Shown here: positions 1-4,571 of the stretch, piece after piece
Position numbering within the stretch: the first letter of the stretch is position 1
Layout of the letters: every line of letters begins with the position of its first letter
NCBI GenBank assembly: GCA_009845505.1
Contig: VXZL01000586.1
Span: 1-7,372 of the forward strand
Source: Candidatus Poribacteria bacterium
Lineage (GTDB): Bacteria; Poribacteria; WGA-4E; WGA-3G
DNA length: 7,372 nt
Direction: 5' to 3'
Position numbers and translations under genes: made by a program
Notes under the pieces: generated by a model
Told to the model about the DNA's origin: nothing
The model's input: only the letters and a program-made list of their open reading frames with translations
The model's database searches: none

Positions 1-1200
1 GGGAGGTTCTATGCCCTCCCGCAATCGCCGCAGCTGTTCAAGCAGATTCTCATGTTGAGCGGTGTTGACCGGTATTTTCAAATCGCGCGATGCTTCCGTG
101 ATGAGGACACCCGAGCTGATCGGCAGCTGGAGTTCACGCAACTTGACCTTGAGATGTCATTCGCAGATGTAGACGATGTACTTGAGGTAACCGAAGGGCT
201 GATGAAACGCATCTTTGAGGACGCTGGGAATATCCCTGTCGAAATCCCGTTCCTACGGCTCCCCTACCACGAATCAATAGCACGCTTCGGAAATGACAAA
301 CCCGATACGCGGTTCGGCATGGAACTAACGGATGTCTCGGATGTCATGGCTGACTGTGATTTTCAGGTATTCACACGAACTTTGGAAACAGGTGGACAGG
401 TCAAAGCGATTGCTGCGCCGGGCGGGGCAGACTTCTCTCGAAAAGACATCGACGATCTAACAAAGTTTGTCGCTATCTACCGAGCGAAAGGTTTAGCGTG
501 GGTTAAAGTCACACCAGACGGATTTTCCTCTGGTATCGTTAAGTTTTTCACAACAGAGCAACTGGAAACTGCGCAGGAGCGAACGGGTGCGAAGCCCGGT
601 GACATCATGTTCTTTGTTGCTGACAAACCGAATATCGTTGCGGATGCGCTGGGTAATCTCCGCCTCCATCATCGGAAACAGCTTAAACTTATAGATGAAA
701 CTCAATATAATTTCTTGTGGATTGTTGACTACCCGCTCTTTGAATGGAACGAGGAAGAGAATCGCTATGAACCCTTCCACCATTTGTTCACTGCATGCAC
801 AGAAGCAACTTTACCGTTGTTAGACACGGACCCGGGGAATGTCCAAAGCCAACACTACGATCTCGTGTGTAACGGATATGAAATTTGTAGCGGGAGCGTC
901 AGAATCCACCAATGGGATGTCCAACAGCAGGTTTTTGAAATTCTGGGGATTACACCCGAAGATGTCGAAAATCGGTTCGGATATTTCATAGATGCTCTGG
1001 CGTATGGCACACCGCCGCATGCAGGGATCGCCCCCGGTTTAGACCGTATCGTTATGTTGATGCGCAACGAGGAAAACATCCGCGAAGTTATCGCATTTCC
1101 GAAATCGCAACAAGGACTCTGCCCGCTTACGCACGCACCTTCTGTTGTATCGGATGCGCAGTTAGAGGAGTTGTCCATCCGCGTTGATGCAGACATCTGA
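1..1200 (+). CDS. aspS: Aspartyl-tRNA synthetase, C-terminal 399 residues (5' partial)
   Basis: Class II aminoacyl-tRNA synthetase that charges tRNA-Asp with aspartate in the cytoplasm. The frame is open from base 1, so the first in-frame ATG (52) is internal and the true start lies upstream. Bacterial AspRS is usually near 590 residues, so about 200 are missing: the anticodon-binding OB fold and motif 1. Fragment residues 7-15 carry the family signature PQSPQLFKQ. Motif 2 follows (FRDED, residues 32-36, then RADRQLEFTQ). A GAD insertion domain, the mark of the bacterial-type enzyme, spans roughly 105-240. The closing catalytic part has NGYEICSGSVRIH (291-303) and motif 3 GIAPGLDR (342-349), then the typical end REVIAFPKSQ...CPLTHAPS. 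Variations from the common bacterial consensus are ICSGS for LGGGS, P345 for the usual aromatic in GIAFGLDR, and HHLFTA for HHPFTA. The frame is intact and the identity is secure. No neighbour here is functionally linked. Confidence 0.97.
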   Translation, partial: GRFYALPQSPQLFKQILMLSGVDRYFQIARCFRDEDTRADRQLEFTQLDLEMSFADVDDVLEVTEGLMKRIFEDAGNIPVEIPFLRLPYHESIARFGNDKPDTRFGMELTDVSDVMADCDFQVFTRTLETGGQVKAIAAPGGADFSRKDIDDLTKFVAIYRAKGLAWVKVTPDGFSSGIVKFFTTEQLETAQERTGAKPGDIMFFVADKPNIVADALGNLRLHHRKQLKLIDETQYNFLWIVDYPLFEWNEEENRYEPFHHLFTACTEATLPLLDTDPGNVQSQHYDLVCNGYEICSGSVRIHQWDVQQQVFEILGITPEDVENRFGYFIDALAYGTPPHAGIAPGLDRIVMLMRNEENIREVIAFPKSQQGLCPLTHAPSVVSDAQLEELSIRVDADI

Positions 1201-1259
1201 GGCAACACCGTTATGGGTTGTCGGAAACCATCGCCTGAACTTGGACGCTTATGATTTTA

Positions 1260-1300
1260 AGATGGACCATGATTACCGGACGCCTAATCATGGTCCATCT
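1260..1300. terminator. Perfect 16-bp hairpin after aspS, possible terminator
   Basis: AGATGGACCATGATTA (1260-1275) is the exact reverse complement of 1285-1300, with a 9-nt loop CCGGACGCC. It lies 59 nt after the aspS stop and before the next gene, where a transcription terminator would be expected. No T-tract follows on either strand, so a classical intrinsic terminator is not proven. It could be an RNA-stabilising hairpin, a palindromic repeat unit, or a terminator of the U-tract-independent kind. GATTACC (1271-1277) can alternatively pair with GGTAATC (1301-1307), which would break the main stem. The inverted repeat is certain; its role is inferred. Confidence 0.5.
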
Positions 1301-1338
1301 GGTAATCTTATAAATCACAGTTCAGACTTCCTCTGACG

Positions 1339-1391
1339 ACCAATAACCAATAGTTGAAAGTGAGCGTAGCGAACGTCCTGATAACTGATAA
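1339..1391. repeat. Two pairs of tandem heptanucleotides
   Basis: ACCAATA occurs twice in tandem at 1339-1352 and CTGATAA twice in tandem at 1378-1391. They are separated by 25 nt that contain the short direct repeat AGCGTAGCG. The block ends just before the ribosome binding site of the Uma2 gene. It resembles the short tandemly repeated heptamers known from cyanobacterial intergenic regions, but here there are only two copies of each. It may have spread as part of a Uma2-associated intergenic unit. Only the repeats themselves are directly seen. Confidence 0.6.
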
Positions 1392-1396
1392 CCTCT

Positions 1397-1402
1397 AAGG
1401 AG
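1397..1402 (+). promoter_or_regulatory. Ribosome binding site of the Uma2 gene
   Basis: AAGGAG with an 8-nt spacer to the ATG at 1411. The same hexamer with the same spacer and very similar flanks recurs before the ATG at 4539. Confidence 0.85.
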
Positions 1403-1410
1403 ATAGAACG

Positions 1411-2118
1411 ATGGAGAAAAACATAGGTGCTGCCCCAACACTCGTCTATCCCGAATCAGACGGTGAACCGATGGCAGAAACGGGAAGGCATGTCAGAAGC
1501 CTTTTAGACATGATAGAAATGATAGATTGGCATTTCCGGGATGTCCCAGATGTACATGTATGCGGAAATATGTTCCTCTATTATGAAGAGGGCAACCCAC
1601 GTAAAGTTATATCTCCGGATGTATTTATGGTGCGCGGGGTCTCAAAAAAAGACCTCCGGACGTATAAAACATGGGAACAGCAACCCTATCTCGATTTCGT
1701 GCTGGAGTTGGCGAGCCCGAGTACGTTCACAAGAGATTTTGCTGAGAAGAAAACAATTTATGAGCAGATTTTACGGGTGAAGGAATACTATATCTACGAT
1801 CCCTATCATGAGATTCAACCCTCTTTCATAGGCTTTCGTCTTATAGAAGGTTCTTATGAAGAGATAGAATTTGTAGAGGGACGACTTCCGTCCGAGGTAT
1901 TAGGATTGGACTTGGGTGAACACGATGGCGTGCTGCGGCTATACGATCCGGTTGCGAGAGCGTGGTTGGGCCCCTCTCGAGAACGCCTAGCTGAAGCGGA
2001 AACGCGTGTGTCTGAAGCGGAAACGCGTATTGAGCAAGAAGCCCGCGCACGCCAAGCCGCGGAAGCCGAACTCGAAAAACTACGTGAAACCCTCAAACGT
2101 TTGCAAACTTCTGAATAA
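1411..2118 (+). CDS. Uma2-family (DUF820) PD-(D/E)XK nuclease-like protein with coiled-coil tail
   Basis: A 235-residue soluble protein of the Uma2 family, a widespread restriction-endonuclease-like fold whose biological role is mostly unknown. The expected core is present. SPD (68-70) supplies the first acidic residue (D70) and the strand DFVLEL (95-100) supplies E99. ASPSTFTRDFAEKK (101-114) supplies the basic residue, K113 or K114, and VKEYYIYDP (123-131) is the usual closing signature, so the active site looks intact. Residues 186-232 are a charged Ala/Glu/Arg-rich coiled coil with a repeated EAETR heptad, a tail seen on Uma2 proteins of cyanobacteria and Poribacteria that may drive oligomerisation. 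The start at 1411 has AAGGAG 8 nt upstream. It sits 210 nt after aspS and 115 nt before the next gene, so it may be transcribed alone. There is no partner methylase or other restriction gene in view. Family confidence is high; nuclease activity is inferred only from the motifs. Confidence 0.92.
   Translation: MEKNIGAAPTLVYPESDGEPMAETGRHVRSLLDMIEMIDWHFRDVPDVHVCGNMFLYYEEGNPRKVISPDVFMVRGVSKKDLRTYKTWEQQPYLDFVLELASPSTFTRDFAEKKTIYEQILRVKEYYIYDPYHEIQPSFIGFRLIEGSYEEIEFVEGRLPSEVLGLDLGEHDGVLRLYDPVARAWLGPSRERLAEAETRVSEAETRIEQEARARQAAEAELEKLRETLKRLQTSE
1991..2028 (+). repeat. In-frame 17-bp direct repeat in the Uma2 coiled coil
   Basis: CTGAAGCGGAAACGCGT occurs at 1991-2007 and identically at 2012-2028. 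The offset is 21 nt, exactly one heptad. It encodes the two EAETR heptads of the coiled coil (about residues 195-206). The DNA-level identity suggests a recent duplication or homogenisation rather than old protein-level convergence. Confidence 0.85.
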
Positions 2119-2217
2119 TAACATCTGCAAAAACTACCACGGGTCACATAAAGGATTGGCAGAACAACTTGAAATCGTACCAACGTGAATCAGTATGAAA
2201 TCAGGAAACATCATCTC

Positions 2218-2223
2218 AAGGAG
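2218..2223 (+). promoter_or_regulatory. Ribosome binding site that fixes the start of the LRR gene at 2234
   Basis: AAGGAG with a 10-nt spacer to the ATG at 2234. The longer in-frame option, ATG at 2195, has no purine-rich sequence upstream and would put 13 extra residues in front of a well-formed signal peptide. The site therefore selects 2234. The preceding gap from 2119 shows no convincing promoter or hairpin. Confidence 0.8.
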
Positions 2224-2233
2224 ATCTAATCCA

Positions 2234-4504
2234 ATGCAATCAACCAAAACACCCTCTATTTTCGCTGTTGTCCCTATACTCTGTGCTTTAATTTTCTGGG
2301 TTCCACTGAACACGTCGGCACAAACCGTTAACGTCCCGGATGCCAATCTTCGCGAGGCGATTAACGAGGCACTCGGCAAAGCACCCAACGCCCAGATTAC
2401 AGCCGATGAGATGGCGACGTTGCGGGAACTTCGCGCTGTGAGTATGGAGATTAAAAACTTGACAGGTCTTGAAACCGCAGTAAATCTGGAGAGATTAAAT
2501 CTTGACAACAATTTAATATCTGACATATCACCTCTGGCGGAATTGATGAGACTGCGTCGCTTAGATTTGGAGGAGAATCTGATAACTGATCTCTCGCCGC
2601 TTGAAGGATTGATCAGCCTGGAGGATCTACATCTTGGGCCTAATTTAGTAAGCGATATCTCATCGCTTGCAGGATTAATCAACTTGAGACATATAAGACT
2701 CCATCATAACGCGATAACCGATTTATCACCCCTCGCAGGGTTGACAAAACTGGAAACGATAGGGATGAGTCATAATCCCCTGGCAGACCTCTCGCCTCTT
2801 AGTGGATTAACGAACTTGCATAACTTTCACGGATGGGGCACGCCTGTAGTGAACCTTGCTGCCATAGCGAAATTGCCAAAACTTAGAGAGATAAATGTGT
2901 GTGGTGGCGAGATATCGGATATCTCTGCTTTAGTCGATGCCAAGGGTTTAAAACATCTTTACCTTCCCGGTAACGGGGTCTCGGATCTGTCTCCCTTGGC
3001 GGAGCTAACAAATTTGACACACCTCAGTTTTGAACATAACGAGGTTTCGGATCTATCTCCGCTTGAAGGACTGAGCAACTTGACATGGATAAACCTCCAT
3101 GACAATGCCATATCGGACGTATCTCCGCTCGCGGCAACAACTAACTTAAGATGGTTAGATATAAGTCAAAATAGGATAACGGACGTATCCTCTCTTGCCT
3201 TTTTACCCAACTTGACATGGATGGGGCTTACCGAGAATCCAATAGCGGATACATCCAGTTTAGAAAGATTTGCCACGACAACAACCATCTCTTACTCGGA
3301 TTTCGTTAATTCCGCTTTCCCAGAAGCCGGTCCCAAAATAGAGGGACCTTGGTTATGGGCGATCGTGCCGGGGGCGGGTACTGGCAACACAGATCTGCTG
3401 GCAAAAGCGAGTGGCGGGGCAGCAACGGAGGTAAAGGTCGCTACGTTTGGCGCAACCGAAGATAAACCTGTTGGAAGTGGCAAATGGAAGGCACACAACC
3501 TCGCGCCAACCGGCGGGGATAATCTCAATGAAATGACAGATGCCCTCGGTTGGGGGTCGGGTTCGGAGATATATGACCACGTCGTTTACGGCTCCCTCAC
3601 CTTCAATGCACCGCGACAGCAGGACACAACAATGCTCGTCGGCAGCGATGATGGAGTCAAGGTCTGGCTCAACGGCGAGGTCGTTCACTACAATCCCGTG
3701 ACTCGGGGTGCCGGTGATTACCAAGATGCATTTCCTGTCACATTGAAAAAAGGACCCAACGTCCTATTGGTCGCCGTTGACAATCGTGGACATGGGGGCT
3801 TCAGCGGTTTCTTCGGATTCGCAAAAGATGCCGACTATACAGTAAACCCAATCGGGAAGAAAATTACAATCCGAGTGCCTGCATGGGACGTGAACAGAGA
3901 TGGCAGGACAGACATCCTCGATCTCATTATGGTGGGGCAAGACTTCGGAAAAGCGCAGTCCGCTAACACACGTACAGACGTAAATAAAGATGGAAAACGA
4001 AATATTGCAGACCTCGTCCTCGTTGCGCAACACCTCGGTGAAATCAGTGGTGTTGCTGCTGCACCTGCTATGCTCACACGGCGCAATTTGAAGGTGGATC
4101 CAGCAATAGTCCAAACCTGGATAGCACAAGCGAAGCTGGAAGATAATGGTTCACTCGTCTTCGAACAAGGCATAGCGAATCTCCAGCAGCTCTTGGCGTT
4201 GTTAACTCCCGAAAGCACAATGTTATTGGCGAATTATCCCAATCCATTCAATCCGGAAACGTGGATACCCTATCAACTTGCCGAACCCAACGCAGTCACG
4301 TTGCAAATCTATGCAGTCAATGGCGAGTTGGTTCGGACTTTGGATGTGGGGCATCAGCCCGCAGGACGCTATCAGAATCGGAGCCAAGCGGCGTATTGGG
4401 ATGGCAAAAATGAAGTCGGCGAATCTGTGGCAAGCGGTGTCTATTTCTATAAACTCATTGCAGGCGACTTCGCTGCTACCCGAAAAATGCTGATAAGGAA
4501 ATAG
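2234..4504 (+). CDS. Secreted LRR protein with jelly-roll-like domain, dockerin-like pair and type IX-style sorting tail
   Basis: 756 residues from the ATG at 2234. Residues 1-29 are a Sec signal peptide (basic K5, hydrophobic 8-23, TSA just before Q30). After a short cap (31-75, with NVPDANLREAINEALG) come internalin-like LRRs of the SDISPLxxLxxLxxLxLxxN type; residues 99-340 are eleven repeats of exactly 22. Residues 365-535 form a GPWLW...SDDGVKVWLNG...KKGPNVLLVAVDN domain that I read as a jelly-roll, possibly carbohydrate-binding module. Two EF-loop-like segments, DVNRDGRTDILD (552-563) and DVNKDGKRNIAD (582-593), give a dockerin-like calcium-binding pair. Residues 662-756 (YPNPFNPETWIPYQL to the end) are a FlgD-like, type IX (Por) secretion-type C-terminal sorting domain. 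It is probably exported and surface-attached or released, with a binding role; no enzyme motif is seen. The next gene begins 34 nt downstream and shares the LRR and GPWLW parts, which suggests an operon of paralogues. The domain reading is strong, but the biological function is unknown. Confidence 0.93.
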   Translation: MQSTKTPSIFAVVPILCALIFWVPLNTSAQTVNVPDANLREAINEALGKAPNAQITADEMATLRELRAVSMEIKNLTGLETAVNLERLNLDNNLISDISPLAELMRLRRLDLEENLITDLSPLEGLISLEDLHLGPNLVSDISSLAGLINLRHIRLHHNAITDLSPLAGLTKLETIGMSHNPLADLSPLSGLTNLHNFHGWGTPVVNLAAIAKLPKLREINVCGGEISDISALVDAKGLKHLYLPGNGVSDLSPLAELTNLTHLSFEHNEVSDLSPLEGLSNLTWINLHDNAISDVSPLAATTNLRWLDISQNRITDVSSLAFLPNLTWMGLTENPIADTSSLERFATTTTISYSDFVNSAFPEAGPKIEGPWLWAIVPGAGTGNTDLLAKASGGAATEVKVATFGATEDKPVGSGKWKAHNLAPTGGDNLNEMTDALGWGSGSEIYDHVVYGSLTFNAPRQQDTTMLVGSDDGVKVWLNGEVVHYNPVTRGAGDYQDAFPVTLKKGPNVLLVAVDNRGHGGFSGFFGFAKDADYTVNPIGKKITIRVPAWDVNRDGRTDILDLIMVGQDFGKAQSANTRTDVNKDGKRNIADLVLVAQHLGEISGVAAAPAMLTRRNLKVDPAIVQTWIAQAKLEDNGSLVFEQGIANLQQLLALLTPESTMLLANYPNPFNPETWIPYQLAEPNAVTLQIYAVNGELVRTLDVGHQPAGRYQNRSQAAYWDGKNEVGESVASGVYFYKLIAGDFAATRKMLIRK
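2528..3253 (+). repeat. LRR-coding tandem array, eleven 66-nt units
   Basis: Eleven consecutive units of exactly 66 nt encode 22-residue LRRs (protein residues 99-340), most beginning S(P/S)L and ending in I(S/T)D followed by L, I or V. A further half unit precedes the array and a truncated one follows. Units five and six (2792-2923) depart from the consensus and carry a W residue (HGWGTPVVNL). The units are clearly diverged at the DNA level, so this is an old protein repeat and not a recent satellite expansion. Confidence 0.9.
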
Positions 4505-4524
4505 CCCGCAACCAACAACCCTTA

Positions 4525-4571
4525 AAGGAGATAGCACGATGCAACAAAATATAGGAGCTGCTCCGACACTT
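4525..4571 (+). promoter_or_regulatory. Start region resembling that of the Uma2 gene (ribosome binding site plus first codons)
   Basis: AAGGAG (4525-4530), an 8-nt spacer and ATG at 4539. Aligned without gaps to 1397-1443, 38 of 47 positions match by my hand count. The encoded peptides are MQQNIGAAPTL here and MEKNIGAAPTL at the Uma2 start. Within NIGAAPTL all differences are synonymous third-position changes (AAT/AAC, GGA/GGT, GCT/GCC, CCG/CCA, CTT/CTC). The match stops where the Uma2 sequence continues VYPES and this one continues ENNTT, directly before the signal peptide of the cytochrome protein. This is best read as the captured initiation region of a Uma2-like gene. Confidence 0.8.

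Noticed and set aside
1354..1384. Promoter guess TTGAAA - 19 nt - TGATAA before the Uma2 gene
   Set aside because: The spacer is too long and the -10 lies inside the heptamer repeats, so it is unsupported.
2119..2190. Possible gene remnant (KNYHGSHKGLAEQL in one frame) between Uma2 and the LRR gene
   Set aside because: The GSH string faintly recalls HicA toxins, but the surrounding residues do not fit and the stretch is too short to support any family.
2169..2196. Promoter guess TTGAAA - 16 nt - CAGTAT before the LRR gene
   Set aside because: The -10 box matches only three consensus positions, so it is indistinguishable from chance.
2195..2233. Upstream ATG at 2195 as start of the LRR gene
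   Set aside because: No ribosome binding site precedes it. ATG 2234 has AAGGAG at a good distance and begins a standard signal peptide.
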